A DNA stretch of 64,000 nt from an uncultured Thioclava sp. (GTDB lineage Bacteria; Pseudomonadota; Alphaproteobacteria; Rhodobacterales; Rhodobacteraceae). Each line of letters starts with the position of its first letter. Position 1 is the stretch's first letter. Both the position numbers and the translations under genes were made by a program. The stretch is from contig NZ_CAJYBT010000012.1 in NCBI RefSeq assembly GCF_913064665.1, positions 1 to 64,000 of the forward strand. The letters are read 5' to 3'. Shown one piece after another: positions 43,929-53,661 of the stretch. The notes beneath the pieces are model-generated. The model saw only the letters and a program-made list of their open reading frames with translations. It had not been told where the DNA came from and searched no databases.

Positions 43929-45662
43929 TCAGGCGGTTTGCTCCACCTCCAAGCCCAATTCCTCGATCATCGCATCGCGCATGACGAATTTCTGAGGCTT
44001 GCCCGAGACCGTCATCGGCAAGTCGTCCTTGAACCGGATCACCGCAGGCACTTTGAAATGGGCGATCTGGTCACGACAGAAATCCTTGATGTCATCTCCG
44101 CAAAGCACAGCCCCGGCGCGCGCCACGATCCAGGCGGCAACGATCTCTCCATATTTGTGATCGGGAATGCCAAAAACCTGCACCTGACTGATATCGGGAT
44201 GGGTGTAGAGAAACTCCTCGATCTCGCGCGGATAGACATTTTCGCCGCCACGCAGGATCATATCCTTTACCCGGCCCGTGATGTTGCAGTAACCCTCGGC
44301 GTCGATCCGCGCGAGATCGCCGGTTTGCATCCAGCCCTCGGCATCCAGCGCTTCGGCGGTGCGCTCGGCTTCGTCCCAATAGCCGCACATAACCGAATAA
44401 CCGCGCGTCAGCAGCTGCCCCTGCTCGCCGACATTGGCGAGAGAGCCGTCCTCGCGCACGATCTTCACCTCCAGATGCGGCTGAACTTGCCCGACCGACG
44501 TGACCCGCTTTTCCAAGGGCGTATCGGTGGCCGATTGGAACGAAACCGGGCTCGTCTCGGTCATGCCATAAGCGATCGTCACTTCAGACATGTGCATCTT
44601 GGATTGCGCCTGCTTCATCACCTCAATCGGGCAGGGGGCCCCCGCCATGATGCCGGTGCGCAGCGATGAAAGATCGTGTTGCGCAAAGCCCGGATGTTCG
44701 AGCATCGCCACAAACATGGTGGGCACGCCGTAAAGCGCGGTGCAGCGTTCGGCTGCGACACAAGTTAGCGTCGCTTGGGCGTCAAACCCCTCGTCAGGCA
44801 CGACAATGGTTGCCCCCTTGGTCACGCAGCCCAGCGTGCCCATCACCATTCCGAAGCAATGATAAAAGGGCACCGGGATGCAGATCCGGTCAGCCTCGGT
44901 CGCGTTCATCGCGTTGGTCACGAAATGCGCGTTGTTTATGATGTTGCGATGCGTCAGCGTCGCCCCTTTGGGCGCACCTGTTGTGCCGGACGTGAACTGA
45001 ATGTTGATCGGCTCATTGCGATCAAGCCGCTCGGTTATGGCGTCAAGTTCGCTTCGGTCATAGTCGTCGCCCATCGCCTCAACATCCGCAAAGCGGTAGC
45101 AGCCGGGATGATGCGCCGCGCCCAACACAATCACATCGCGCAGATCGGGCAGCTTGCGACATTCGAGTTGCCCGGGTTGTGAGCGCGCAAGTTCCGGGGA
45201 AAGCCCATTGATCATCGCCACATAGTCAGAGCTTTTGAACGTCTCTGCCAGCACCAGCGCGCGACAGCCCGTCTTTCTCAGCGCGAATTCCAGCTCGTGA
45301 AGGCGATAGGCCGGGTTGATATTGACGAGGATCACGCCGATCCGGGCAGTCGCAAGTTGCGTCAGGACCCACTCTGAACGGTTGGGCGCCCAAATCCCAA
45401 GCCGGTCGCCATGCCCCAGACCAAGCCGCAACAATCCCGAAGCGAGCCGATCAATCCGCGTCGAAAACTCTGCCCAAGTCCATCTGACGCCCTCTGCGGC
45501 AAACACAACCGCTTCGCGCTCGGGCCAGAGATTGGCGGTCCGGATCAGCACCGCCGGAATTGTGTCTTCGATCAATGGGGTATCGGTTGGCCCTGCGACA
45601 TGGGCCAAGCCGCGTTGCGGGATGACGCCACAGCGTTGGCTCCCGTTGCTATCAGTCTGCAT
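43929..45662 (-). CDS. Acyl-CoA synthetase (AMP-binding family)
   Basis: Activates a fatty or other carboxylic acid to its CoA thioester via an acyl-AMP. The 577-residue enzyme has the AMP motif [16 protein letters not shown], the [10 protein letters not shown] motif, [16 protein letters not shown] and the C-terminal lysine in [20 protein letters not shown] precedes the start. It resembles the FadD3/AcsA-like medium-to-long-chain group, but the acid is not readable. It stands alone, with a TetR-type palindrome upstream, and does not belong obviously to either neighbouring sugar locus. Confidence 0.88.
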   Translation of the reverse strand: MQTDSNGSQRCGVIPQRGLAHVAGPTDTPLIEDTIPAVLIRTANLWPEREAVVFAAEGVRWTWAEFSTRIDRLASGLLRLGLGHGDRLGIWAPNRSEWVLTQLATARIGVILVNINPAYRLHELEFALRKTGCRALVLAETFKSSDYVAMINGLSPELARSQPGQLECRKLPDLRDVIVLGAAHHPGCYRFADVEAMGDDYDRSELDAITERLDRNEPINIQFTSGTTGAPKGATLTHRNIINNAHFVTNAMNATEADRICIPVPFYHCFGMVMGTLGCVTKGATIVVPDEGFDAQATLTCVAAERCTALYGVPTMFVAMLEHPGFAQHDLSSLRTGIMAGAPCPIEVMKQAQSKMHMSEVTIAYGMTETSPVSFQSATDTPLEKRVTSVGQVQPHLEVKIVREDGSLANVGEQGQLLTRGYSVMCGYWDEAERTAEALDAEGWMQTGDLARIDAEGYCNITGRVKDMILRGGENVYPREIEEFLYTHPDISQVQVFGIPDHKYGEIVAAWIVARAGAVLCGDDIKDFCRDQIAHFKVPAVIRFKDDLPMTVSGKPQKFVMRDAMIEELGLEVEQTA

Positions 45663-45972
45663 GATTTCCTCCTCTTGCGCCCTATCGCCAGTTCAGCAAA
45701 CCGACGACCCTCCAAGGGCTGCCCACATTAAATGAACAATGGTTCAATTCTTGCAAGACTCAGATCGTGAGACAAGGATTTCATGGCGAGGTCGCGAAAG
45801 CGTGTTCAAGCCCGCGCAAGCGCGCCACGTTAGGAAGCGAGCGCGCTTGATCATGCGTGGAGGTCAAATGGTCGCCCTGAGGGTGAGCATCGCCATGCCC
45901 GGGGATCGCTGCAAAAGGGGCATCACCGGGCAGCCGGTTATAAGGTCAACCTATCGGGTGTCAGGTTGGTTT
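45663..45972. other. Gene-free stretch upstream of the acyl-CoA synthetase
   Basis: It holds the synthetase promoter region with a TGAAC-N4-GTTCA palindrome near its left end, and the 3' flank of iolG on the right. Rightward frames start here but run on antisense into iolG and have no recognisable product. Confidence 0.5.
45733..45746. promoter_or_regulatory. TetR-type operator palindrome
   Basis: TGAAC-AATG-GTTCA, extended by A/T-rich flanks, 70 bases upstream of the acyl-CoA synthetase start. Fatty-acid and branched-chain degradation genes are often controlled by TetR regulators with such sites. No TetR gene is adjacent, so the regulator would be encoded elsewhere. Confidence 0.4.
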
Positions 45973-46974
45973 TCAGCCCTCATTTGCCAACGAGACTGGT
46001 CGTCCCTGTGCCAAAGACAAAGCGGCTGCATCGGCCAGTTCTTGCGCGCGCAGCCCATCGAGAATGCCGGGCGTAATCGAGCCGCCCTCGCTCACCGCAT
46101 GCAGGAAATAGGCCATCTCGGCACGATAGGCGGCGGCGTAGCGTTCTAGGAAAAAATGCTGTGCGGGGGCTTTGCGAAAGCCCGCATCGGTTGCGATCTC
46201 GACCGTGTTTTCAAGCATGTTTTCTGCGCGTAACATGCCGCGCGCGCCATGCACCTCAATGCGTTGATCATAGCCATAGCTGGCACGGCGCGAATTCGAA
46301 ATCTGGCAGATCTTGCCCGAGGCCGTTGTCAAAACCACCGCCGCTGTGTCGACATCCCCAGCAGCCCCAATCGCGGGATCAACGAGTGCCGCGCCCGTGG
46401 CATAGACCGAGACCGGTTCGTCCCCGCACAGCAGAAACCGCGCCATGTCGAGATCATGGATCATCATATCGCGAAACAGCCCGCCCGAGCTTTGGATATA
46501 GCTGATCGGCGGCGGTGCGGGGTCGCGCGACAGGATCGTCACGATCTCGACTGCGCCGATTTCGTCAGCCGCGATCCGGGCTTGCAGATTGGCGAAATTC
46601 GGATCGAAACGGCGGTTGAAGGCGGTCAGGAAGGGCACGCCCGCGCGCTCCACGGCCTTGATGCAATCCTTGATGCGCGCAGCCGACATATCCACTGGTT
46701 TTTCGCAAAATATCGCCTTGCCCGCAGCGGCGGCGGCATGGATCAGATCGTAATGCGTGTCAGTCGGCGTGCCAATCACCACGGCATCGACGTCACTGCT
46801 TTCGATCAGCTCTAACGACCCCATCACGCGAGCCCCGCTGCGCGCGGCCAGCACCGCAGCCGGTTCGGGAAACGCATCCGCGACGGCTGTGATCCTTGCG
46901 CCGTCGATCTGACGGATTGAACCGGCATGGACCTGACCGATCCGTCCACATCCCAAAATCCCGATATTGAGCAT
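45973..46974 (-). CDS. iolG: Inositol 2-dehydrogenase
   Basis: Oxidises myo-inositol to scyllo-inosose with NAD. The 333-residue Gfo/Idh protein has the Rossmann motif IGILGCGRIGQVHAG, the catalytic lysine in FCEKPVDMS, RFDPNF, and the aspartate/histidine pair in DMMIHDLDMARFL, as in IolG. The ATG at 46974 follows AAGGGAGAG. It is the last gene of the leftward iolD-C-B-J-G operon. Among the Gfo/Idh proteins in this locus it is the closest to classical IolG. Confidence 0.88.
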   Translation of the reverse strand: MLNIGILGCGRIGQVHAGSIRQIDGARITAVADAFPEPAAVLAARSGARVMGSLELIESSDVDAVVIGTPTDTHYDLIHAAAAAGKAIFCEKPVDMSAARIKDCIKAVERAGVPFLTAFNRRFDPNFANLQARIAADEIGAVEIVTILSRDPAPPPISYIQSSGGLFRDMMIHDLDMARFLLCGDEPVSVYATGAALVDPAIGAAGDVDTAAVVLTTASGKICQISNSRRASYGYDQRIEVHGARGMLRAENMLENTVEIATDAGFRKAPAQHFFLERYAAAYRAEMAYFLHAVSEGGSITPGILDGLRAQELADAAALSLAQGRPVSLANEG

Positions 46975-46975
46975 T

Positions 46976-47806
46976 CTACTCTCCCTTGAACGCTTGCAGC
47001 ACCTGACGCGTGGCTGCGACCAGAGGTTCATGCGTTTCCTTCAAAATCTGTACCCGATCAAAGCGGTCCGGATCGGCATTGACCGCGTGTCGCAGTGCAG
47101 CGCCAAAGGCCATGCGCAGCTCGGTTCCGATATTGAACTTGCAGATTTTCGAGCCGCGCGCCAGCGCCCGGCGCTGCGCCACCGGCACGCCCGAGCCGCC
47201 ATGGATCACCAGCGGCACCTCGGTCAGGGCCTCAATGGCGCGGATGCGGGACTCATCCAGCCCGCCCTCTTTACCCTGCTGCAAATGCACATTGCCCACA
47301 GAAATCGCCATCGCATCGACGCCTGTTTCGCGGGCGAAACGCGCGGCTTCGTCTGGGTCGGTGCCGGCTGATCCTTCGCCGCCCGAATACCCGACAAAGC
47401 CGATCTCTCCCTCGCAGGAGACGCCCGTCGCATGGGCCAATTCCGCGATTGCCGCCGTCTCGTCGATATTTTGCGCCAGCGGCTTTCGTGAGCCGTCAAA
47501 CATCACCGAGGTGAAGCCGCACTCAATGGCCTCCTTGCACTCCTCAAAGGTGTAGCCGTGATCGAGATGGGCGACGACGGGCACGCTGGCCCCCTCGGCC
47601 AAGTAGCGAAACATCTGGCCGAGAATCGGCAGCGGCGTGTGGGCGCGGCACGATGGCCCGGCTTGCAGGATCACCGCAACGCCCTCGGCCTCGGCGGCGG
47701 CGACATAGGCGCGCATATCCTCCCAGCCCAGCGTGACCAATCCGGCCACCGCATGGTGCTGGCGCAGCGCGGGCTGCAAGACATCGGCAAGGGTTACAAG
47801 GCTCAT
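46976..47806 (-). CDS. iolJ: Class II ketose-bisphosphate aldolase, IolJ-like
   Basis: Expected to split 2-deoxy-5-keto-gluconate 6-phosphate to dihydroxyacetone phosphate and malonate semialdehyde. The 276-residue zinc aldolase has HLDHGYTFEECKEAI (metal histidine), SCEGEIGFVGYSGGEG, SVGNVHLQQ and VIHGGSGVP. Position beside iolB and iolC gives the specific name; the family also contains fructose- and tagatose-bisphosphate aldolases. It overlaps iolB by four bases. Confidence 0.82.
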   Translation of the reverse strand: MSLVTLADVLQPALRQHHAVAGLVTLGWEDMRAYVAAAEAEGVAVILQAGPSCRAHTPLPILGQMFRYLAEGASVPVVAHLDHGYTFEECKEAIECGFTSVMFDGSRKPLAQNIDETAAIAELAHATGVSCEGEIGFVGYSGGEGSAGTDPDEAARFARETGVDAMAISVGNVHLQQGKEGGLDESRIRAIEALTEVPLVIHGGSGVPVAQRRALARGSKICKFNIGTELRMAFGAALRHAVNADPDRFDRVQILKETHEPLVAATRQVLQAFKGE

Positions 47807-48645
47807 TTGAACTTTGCCACCATATCCATGATTCCCGGAATGGTGTGCAGTTGGGCGGCATGGGTGGGTTGGAAATACTGCTTCAGGCTGCGCTGGCTCA
47901 GCCCGCCAAGGATGGTGAAGTAATACATCTCGTAGCCCGGCAGCACGGCGCAGGGGTGATAGCCCTTATCGATCAGGATCGTCGAGCGATCCATGATATG
48001 ATAGGCATCGCCCGGCTTGTTATCCTCGCGCTGCAGCATCTGTAGCCCCGAGCCGTAATCGGGGCGGAAGCGGAAGTTGTAGGTCTCGTCATGGCGCGTC
48101 TCGTCGGGCAGACGGTCAGTGTCATGCTTGTGGCTTGGGAAACCAGACCAGCCGCCTTGCCCCACGGTGTACAGCTCACTCACCAGCAGACGACCGACCT
48201 TGTCGTGATGCTTGCTGCCAAGGATATGCTTGATCTTGCGATGGGTTTTGGTGTCATCCGAGCCGTATTGCACCTTATCAAGCGCATCGGCGCGCACATC
48301 GAAGGGTTCAAGCACCTTGTCGTATTTCGCCCCTGCGATGAAGGTCTCCGTGCTGTCGGTAAGACAGGTGATGCGCACGCGGGCGCCGACGGGAACGTAA
48401 ACGCCCTCGGGCTCGCCATCCCAGACATCCACGGTGCGGTTGCCGATCCCTTCATACACTGCGCCTTCGACATCCACATCGACCGTGCCGGTGGCGGGCA
48501 CCACGCAGGTTTCATAGCCGGGCACGGCATAGTCGAAACTCTCGCCCTTCTTCAGCTTGATGATGTTGAAATAGTTCAGCGGGACGAGGTCGTGATCGAC
48601 ATCCACGATGGGCTTGTTCTGGTTGTCATGGGGCGCGATATGCAT
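47803..48645 (-). CDS. iolB: 5-deoxy-glucuronate isomerase
   Basis: Isomerises 5-deoxy-glucuronate to 2-deoxy-5-keto-gluconate in inositol breakdown. The 280-residue bicupin has WSGFPSHKHDTDRLPDETRHDETYNFRF, which supplies the metal-binding histidines and glutamate, and ILIDKGYHPCAVLPGYEMYYF, both typical of IolB. Normal family length. It lies 12 bases after iolC. Confidence 0.93.
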   Translation of the reverse strand: MHIAPHDNQNKPIVDVDHDLVPLNYFNIIKLKKGESFDYAVPGYETCVVPATGTVDVDVEGAVYEGIGNRTVDVWDGEPEGVYVPVGARVRITCLTDSTETFIAGAKYDKVLEPFDVRADALDKVQYGSDDTKTHRKIKHILGSKHHDKVGRLLVSELYTVGQGGWSGFPSHKHDTDRLPDETRHDETYNFRFRPDYGSGLQMLQREDNKPGDAYHIMDRSTILIDKGYHPCAVLPGYEMYYFTILGGLSQRSLKQYFQPTHAAQLHTIPGIMDMVAKFK

Positions 48646-48657
48646 GGCGTCTCCTAT

Positions 48658-49635
48658 TCAGCTTTGTGTTGGGCCGGGATGGGTGGCGAGATAGGCATCC
48701 AGCTCGGGTGTGTCGGGCATGGCGGGGGCGCAGCCGGGTCGCGACACGACGATCGAGGCGCAGGCCGAACCGCGCAGCACCGCCTCGCCCAAGGGGCGCC
48801 CCCGTGAGAGCGCGTCGAGGAACCCGGCCATGAAGCTGTCGCCCGCCCCGGTGGGTTTGAGCGCGGTGGTGGGGAAGATGCCGCTGCGCAGCGCTGCGCC
48901 ATCGGCAAACGTGACCGAGCCTTGCGGCCCCATCTTATAAACCACGATCGCCGCACCCGAGCCCGCCAGGTCGCGCGCCTTGTCCATGCCCTGCGCGATC
49001 CCACCAGCCATGAAGCCGAACTCTTCGTCATTGCCCACGATCACGTCAGACAGCGCTGCGGCGCGCGAAAGAACGTCTTGCGCGACCTGCGGAGAAGGCC
49101 AGCTATAGGGGCGGTAATCGACATCGAAAATGATCGCCAGCCCGGCCGCGCGCGCCATTTCAAACGCCCGAAACGCGGCACTGCGCGAGGGTTCAGCGGC
49201 AAAGATGGTGCCCGCCGAGACCAGCGCGCCATAGCGCGAGAAATTCACCGCCTCGACATCGGCCAGGCTCATTTGGAAATCGGCGGCATTGTTGCGATAG
49301 ATGACGCTTTGATGCTCTTGCATGCGCGTTTCATAGAGAGCCAGAGAGGTGCGTTGCTCGCCCCGGATGCGCTTCACCAGCGAACGGTCCACGTCATAGG
49401 CATCAAGCTGAGCCTCGCAATACCAGCCCACCGCGTCATCGGACACGCAGGTCATCAACGCCGCCTTGCAGCCCAGCTTGACCAGCCCCGCCGCAATATT
49501 AGCCGCACTGCCGCCCATCGCGACCATCATGGTTTGGGCCTCGCGCAGACGCGCGCCGGGCGGGTCCGGTGTCAGGTCCATGCCCACCCGGCCGAGCACG
49601 AGGAAATCGCGCTTGGCGATTGCGGCGAGCACCAT
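48658..49635 (-). CDS. iolC: 5-dehydro-2-deoxygluconokinase
   Basis: Phosphorylates 2-deoxy-5-keto-gluconate at C6. The 325-residue PfkB-family kinase has the first glycine motif MGGSAANIAAGLVKLGC, the second signature TALKPTGAGDSFMAGFLDAL with the catalytic aspartate in GAGD, and FDVDYRPYSW. The ATG at 49635 shares a base with the iolD stop (TGATG); a GTG one codon upstream is possible. Confidence 0.9.
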   Translation of the reverse strand: MVLAAIAKRDFLVLGRVGMDLTPDPPGARLREAQTMMVAMGGSAANIAAGLVKLGCKAALMTCVSDDAVGWYCEAQLDAYDVDRSLVKRIRGEQRTSLALYETRMQEHQSVIYRNNAADFQMSLADVEAVNFSRYGALVSAGTIFAAEPSRSAAFRAFEMARAAGLAIIFDVDYRPYSWPSPQVAQDVLSRAAALSDVIVGNDEEFGFMAGGIAQGMDKARDLAGSGAAIVVYKMGPQGSVTFADGAALRSGIFPTTALKPTGAGDSFMAGFLDALSRGRPLGEAVLRGSACASIVVSRPGCAPAMPDTPELDAYLATHPGPTQS

Positions 49636-51503
49636 CACACGCCCTGCCGCTGTTTGTGGCGACTGGATTCCCAGTCCTCATGCGCGTCGCGCACCTTCGC
49701 GCTGTCAGACACTTGCGGCGTGCCGACCTCCCACCAAGCATGGCCTTGCGTGGTCCAGCCCTCGTAAGGATCGACATCCATCACGATCACATAGGTTTTC
49801 TCCGAGGCCTTGGCGCGCCGAAAGGCCTCGGCTAGATCGGCGGGGTTGGCGACTTTTTCTGCCGCCGCCCCCATCGCCGTCGCATGGGCCACGAAATCAA
49901 CGCCGAACGGTTCGGGGATGGTCGGACAATCGGCAAGCAGGTTGTTGAAGCTCTCGTTGCCGGTGTTGTTTTGCAGCTTGTTGATCACCGCAAAGCCGCC
50001 ATTGTCCAGCACCAGCACGATCAGCTTTTTCTGGCTGAGGACCGAGGAATAAATATCGGAATTCAGCATCATGTAGGACCCGTCGCCGCAGAAAGTGATG
50101 ACGTCCTGATCGGGTTCCCGTTCGGCCTGCGCGATGCGAGCGCCCCAAGCGCCTGCGATTTCGTAGCCCATGCAGGAAAAGCCGAATTCCACATCGACCG
50201 TGCCGGTATCCAGCGTACGCCAATTCGCCGTGACTTCGGCAGGCAGCCCGCCAGCAGCGGCCACCACACGGTCGCGCGGATCGCAGAGCGCATTCACCAC
50301 GCCAATCGCCTGCGCATAGGAATTGGGGCGATTGCCGGCGGCAACGTTCTTGGCAACATACGCATCCCAAGTCTTGCGCTCATCCTGCGCCCCGCTGACC
50401 CACTTGGGGGGCGCAGTATAATCGAGCGCCTCTGCCAGCGCCGCAAGCGAAACGCGCGCATCGCCCACCACCGGCAGGGAGAAATGCTTCATCGCGTCAT
50501 GGCGCGCGGCGTTGATCGCAATGATCTGCGCATCCTGCGCAAAGGCGGTCCACGACCCGGTTGTGAAATCTTGCAAGCGCGTGCCGATGGCAAGGATCAC
50601 ATCGGCCTGCTCGGCAATCGCGTTGGCGCTGTCTGATCCCGTCACCCCGATCGGTCCGATATTGAGCGGATGCGTGGCCGTCAGATTGGCGCGCCCGGCG
50701 ATGGTTTCGACCACGGGGATCTGGTGGGTCTCGGCGAATTGGGTCAACGCTTCGACCGCGCGGGAATATTGCACCCCGCCGCCTGCGATGATCATCGGGC
50801 GCTTTGCCGTTTTCAGCAGCGCCACCGCATCCGCGATTTCGGCGGGGTCGGGGGCCTGACGGCGGATGCGATGAACCTTCTTGGCAAAGAATGGGGCCGG
50901 ATAGTCATAGCTCCAGCCCTGCACATCCTGTGGCAGCCCTAAGAAAGCCGGGCCGCAATCTGCTGGGTCCAGCATCGTGGCTAGCGCATTGGGCAGCGAT
51001 TGCAGGATTTGCGCCGGGTGACAGATGCGGTCCCAGTAGCGCACGACCGGCTTGAACGCGTCATTCACCCCGAAGGTCGGGTCGGAAAAATTCTCCATCT
51101 GCTGCAAGACCGGGTCGGGCAGGCGGGTGATGAACGTATCGCCACACAGCAACAGCATCGGCAGCCGATTGGCATGGGCCAAAGCCGCCGCCGTCAGTAG
51201 ATTCGAGGTGCCCGGCCCGGCACTCGCGGTGCAAAACATAAAACGCTGACGCAGCCATTGCTTGGCATAGCCCGCCGCCGCGAACCCCATGCTCTGCTCA
51301 TTCTGGCCGCGATAAAGCGGCAACGCGTCCTGCACCCCGTGCAGCGCCTCACCCAAGCACGTCACATTGCCATGGCCGAAAATGCCAAAACCCCCGCCGC
51401 ACAGGCGCAGCTCTTGCCCGTCGATCTCGATGAACTGATTGGAAAGCCAGCGGATGATCGCTTGGGCGGTGGTCAGGCGAATTGTGTCTGTCGGCGTTGT
51501 CAT
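49635..51503 (-). CDS. iolD: 3D-(3,5/4)-trihydroxycyclohexane-1,2-dione hydrolase
   Basis: Thiamine-diphosphate enzyme that opens the ring of the diketo inositol derivative to 5-deoxy-glucuronate. The 622-residue protein has the PYR domain with GIFGHGNVTCLGEAL, a central Rossmann-like domain (RPMIIAGGGVQYS) and the TPP domain with FCGDGSYMMLNSD (GDG motif). The ATG at 51503 (MTTPTDTIRL) matches IolD length; the longer frame to 51740 crosses the operator and the divergent gene. First gene of the leftward iol operon. Confidence 0.93.
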   Translation of the reverse strand: MTTPTDTIRLTTAQAIIRWLSNQFIEIDGQELRLCGGGFGIFGHGNVTCLGEALHGVQDALPLYRGQNEQSMGFAAAGYAKQWLRQRFMFCTASAGPGTSNLLTAAALAHANRLPMLLLCGDTFITRLPDPVLQQMENFSDPTFGVNDAFKPVVRYWDRICHPAQILQSLPNALATMLDPADCGPAFLGLPQDVQGWSYDYPAPFFAKKVHRIRRQAPDPAEIADAVALLKTAKRPMIIAGGGVQYSRAVEALTQFAETHQIPVVETIAGRANLTATHPLNIGPIGVTGSDSANAIAEQADVILAIGTRLQDFTTGSWTAFAQDAQIIAINAARHDAMKHFSLPVVGDARVSLAALAEALDYTAPPKWVSGAQDERKTWDAYVAKNVAAGNRPNSYAQAIGVVNALCDPRDRVVAAAGGLPAEVTANWRTLDTGTVDVEFGFSCMGYEIAGAWGARIAQAEREPDQDVITFCGDGSYMMLNSDIYSSVLSQKKLIVLVLDNGGFAVINKLQNNTGNESFNNLLADCPTIPEPFGVDFVAHATAMGAAAEKVANPADLAEAFRRAKASEKTYVIVMDVDPYEGWTTQGHAWWEVGTPQVSDSAKVRDAHEDWESSRHKQRQGV

Positions 51504-51584
51504 GTCAGCGCGAACCTCTTTGTCGGGAAAATTCGGACGGATGCCGAACACAGCTTGCGGGGTTACGATTCTCAGGATACAACT

Positions 51585-51602
51585 TTTGCAACCGGTTGCA
51601 AA
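51585..51602. promoter_or_regulatory. LacI-family operator between iolD and the dehydrogenase gene
   Basis: TTTGCAACCGGTTGCAAA is a perfect 18-base palindrome with the central CG of LacI-type operators. It lies 81 bases before iolD and 30 before the divergent GTG. The same core recurs at 55896-55913. Confidence 0.85.
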
Positions 51603-51632
51603 TTGTAATTCAAGATCTCGGAGGAGGTTGCG

Positions 51633-52742
51633 GTGTCTCGGATCGGGATTGGTATTCTGGGCGGGGGCTATATGGGTAAGGCCCATGCGGTAGCGATGTC
51701 CGCCGTCGGGGCGGTGTTCGACCCTGCTCTGCGCCCGCATTTGGAAATGGTCTGTGCCTCAAGCGCGCAAAGTGCTGAACGCTATCGCACTGCCTATGGG
51801 TTCGCACGCGCCACCGATGATTGGCGCGTGCTGGTCAACGACCCGGCTGTGCAGGCGGTGATCATCGCCAGTCCGCAAGAGACCCATCGCGACGTGGCAC
51901 TGGCCGCGTTTGCGCTGGGCAAGCCGGTGTTTTGCGAGAAACCGCTGGGTGCGTCACTGCAAGACAGCGCCGAGATGGTGGCTGCCGCCGAAGCCTCGGG
52001 CGTGGCGAATATGGTCGGGTTCAACTATATCCGCACCCCCGCCAGCCAGTTCGCGCGCGAGCTGATTGCGCGCGGCGAGATTGGCGAGATTACCTGGTTT
52101 CGCGCCGAGCATACCGAGGATTTCTACGCCGACCCGCAGGCCCCGGCGAGTTGGCGTACGCAAGGCGCGGCCAATGGCACGATGGGCGATCTGGCGCCGC
52201 ATATCCTCAACGCCGCGCTGGCGCTGATCGGGCCGATTGCGCGCGTCATGGCCGAAATTGAGACCGTTCACACTACCCGCCCCGGGGGTCGCGTCGACAA
52301 TGACGATCACGCCCAGATGATGTGCCGCTTTGAAAATGGCGCGATGGGGCAGATCTATGTCTCGCGCATCGCGACGGGGCGAAAGATGGGCTATGCCTAT
52401 GAAATCACCGGCACAAAAGGCGCGATCCGGTTCGATCAAGAAGACCAGAACGCGCTGTGGCTGTATCGGGCCGAGGGGCCCGAGGCCACGCGCGGCTTCA
52501 CCAAGATCCTGACGGGCCCCGCCCATCCCGATTACGCCGCCTTCTGCCAAGGCCCCGGCCACGGCACCGGCTATCAGGACCAGATCATCATCGAGGCGCG
52601 CGACTTTTTAAGCGCCATCGCGACGGGGGCGCCGGTCTGGCCGACCTTTCGCGACGGGCATGAGGTGAACCGGGTGATCGCTGCCGCAATGGCCTCGACG
52701 CGCGCGCAAAAATGGCAAGATATCGCGACATTTTCCGGATAG
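51633..52742 (+). CDS. Gfo/Idh/MocA-family dehydrogenase, inositol locus
   Basis: A 369-residue NAD(P) oxidoreductase. The Rossmann motif is IGILGGGYMGKAHAV, the conserved lysine is in FCEKPLGASL, and DLAPHILNAAL carries the histidine. It probably oxidises an inositol isomer or a related sugar, since iolG already covers myo-inositol. The GTG at 51633 has GGAGGAGG six bases upstream. It is the first gene of the rightward operon and has the LacI operator just before it. Confidence 0.83.
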   Translation: MSRIGIGILGGGYMGKAHAVAMSAVGAVFDPALRPHLEMVCASSAQSAERYRTAYGFARATDDWRVLVNDPAVQAVIIASPQETHRDVALAAFALGKPVFCEKPLGASLQDSAEMVAAAEASGVANMVGFNYIRTPASQFARELIARGEIGEITWFRAEHTEDFYADPQAPASWRTQGAANGTMGDLAPHILNAALALIGPIARVMAEIETVHTTRPGGRVDNDDHAQMMCRFENGAMGQIYVSRIATGRKMGYAYEITGTKGAIRFDQEDQNALWLYRAEGPEATRGFTKILTGPAHPDYAAFCQGPGHGTGYQDQIIIEARDFLSAIATGAPVWPTFRDGHEVNRVIAAAMASTRAQKWQDIATFSG

Positions 52743-52755
52743 GAGAGGCAAGAGA

Positions 52756-53649
52756 ATGGCTATTAGAATTGGCAATGCGCCCTGTTCATGGGGTGTCGAA
52801 TTCGCGCAGGACCCGCGCAATCCGAGTTGGCAATCGGTGCTGCAGGATTGCGCCGATGCGGGCTATAAGGGGATCGAGCTTGGCCCCGTCGGCTTCATGC
52901 CCGAAGACCCCGCCATTCTGGGCGAAGCGCTGGCGAAGCATGACCTTGAGTTGATCGGCGGCGTGGTGTTTCGCGCCTTTCACGACCCCGCGCAATGGGA
53001 CGATGTGCTTGATGGCACGCATCGCACCTGCAAGGCGTTGCAGGCCCATGGCGCGCGCCATCTGGTGCTGATCGATTCCATCTCACCGCGCCGCGCGCCC
53101 ACTGCCGGGCGCGCCGCTGAGGCCGAGCAGATGGACGCTTCCGAATGGACTGCCTATCGCGACCGGATCGCGCAGGCGGCAAGGATCGGGGCGCAAGACT
53201 ATGGGTTGACGGTGGGCATTCACGCCCATGCTGCGGGCTTTATGGATTTCGAACCCGAACTGGAACGCCTGCTTGATGAGGTCGATGAAGATATCTTGAA
53301 AATCTGCTTCGATACCGGGCACCATTCCTATGCGGGCTATGATCCGGTGGCCTTCATGAAGCGCCATATCGACCGCATCTCTTACATGCATTTCAAGGAT
53401 ATCGACCCGCAGGTCAAAGCCCGCGCTGTGGCACAGCGCACCGGGTTTTACGACGCCTGCGGTCAGGGGATTTTCTGCAATCTCGGGCAGGGCGATGTCG
53501 ATTTTCCCGCTGTGCGGCAAGTGCTGCTGGACGCGGGGTTCGAGGGCTGGTGCACGGTCGAGCAGGATTGCGACCCGCTGCTGGACCCGGACCCCGTTGG
53601 CGACGCCAAAAAGAACCGGGAATATCTTGAATCCATTGGATTTAACTGA
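52756..53649 (+). CDS. iolE: Myo-inosose-2 dehydratase
   Basis: Dehydrates scyllo-inosose to the cyclohexanedione substrate of IolD. The 297-residue xylose-isomerase-like TIM barrel has the IolE N-terminus IRIGNAPCSWGVEF, YKGIELGPVGFMP, VGIHAHAAGFMDFEPELERLL, CFDTGHHSYAGYDP and MHFKDIDP, which supply metal ligands. AGGAGAGG precedes the ATG. It lies between two dehydrogenase genes. Confidence 0.94.
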   Translation: MAIRIGNAPCSWGVEFAQDPRNPSWQSVLQDCADAGYKGIELGPVGFMPEDPAILGEALAKHDLELIGGVVFRAFHDPAQWDDVLDGTHRTCKALQAHGARHLVLIDSISPRRAPTAGRAAEAEQMDASEWTAYRDRIAQAARIGAQDYGLTVGIHAHAAGFMDFEPELERLLDEVDEDILKICFDTGHHSYAGYDPVAFMKRHIDRISYMHFKDIDPQVKARAVAQRTGFYDACGQGIFCNLGQGDVDFPAVRQVLLDAGFEGWCTVEQDCDPLLDPDPVGDAKKNREYLESIGFN

Positions 53650-53661
53650 GGAGCGCGCGTG

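Noticed and set aside
45739-46149. Rightward 136-residue frame from the synthetase upstream region
   Set aside because: Half of it is antisense to iolG, and neither start signal nor domain is visible.
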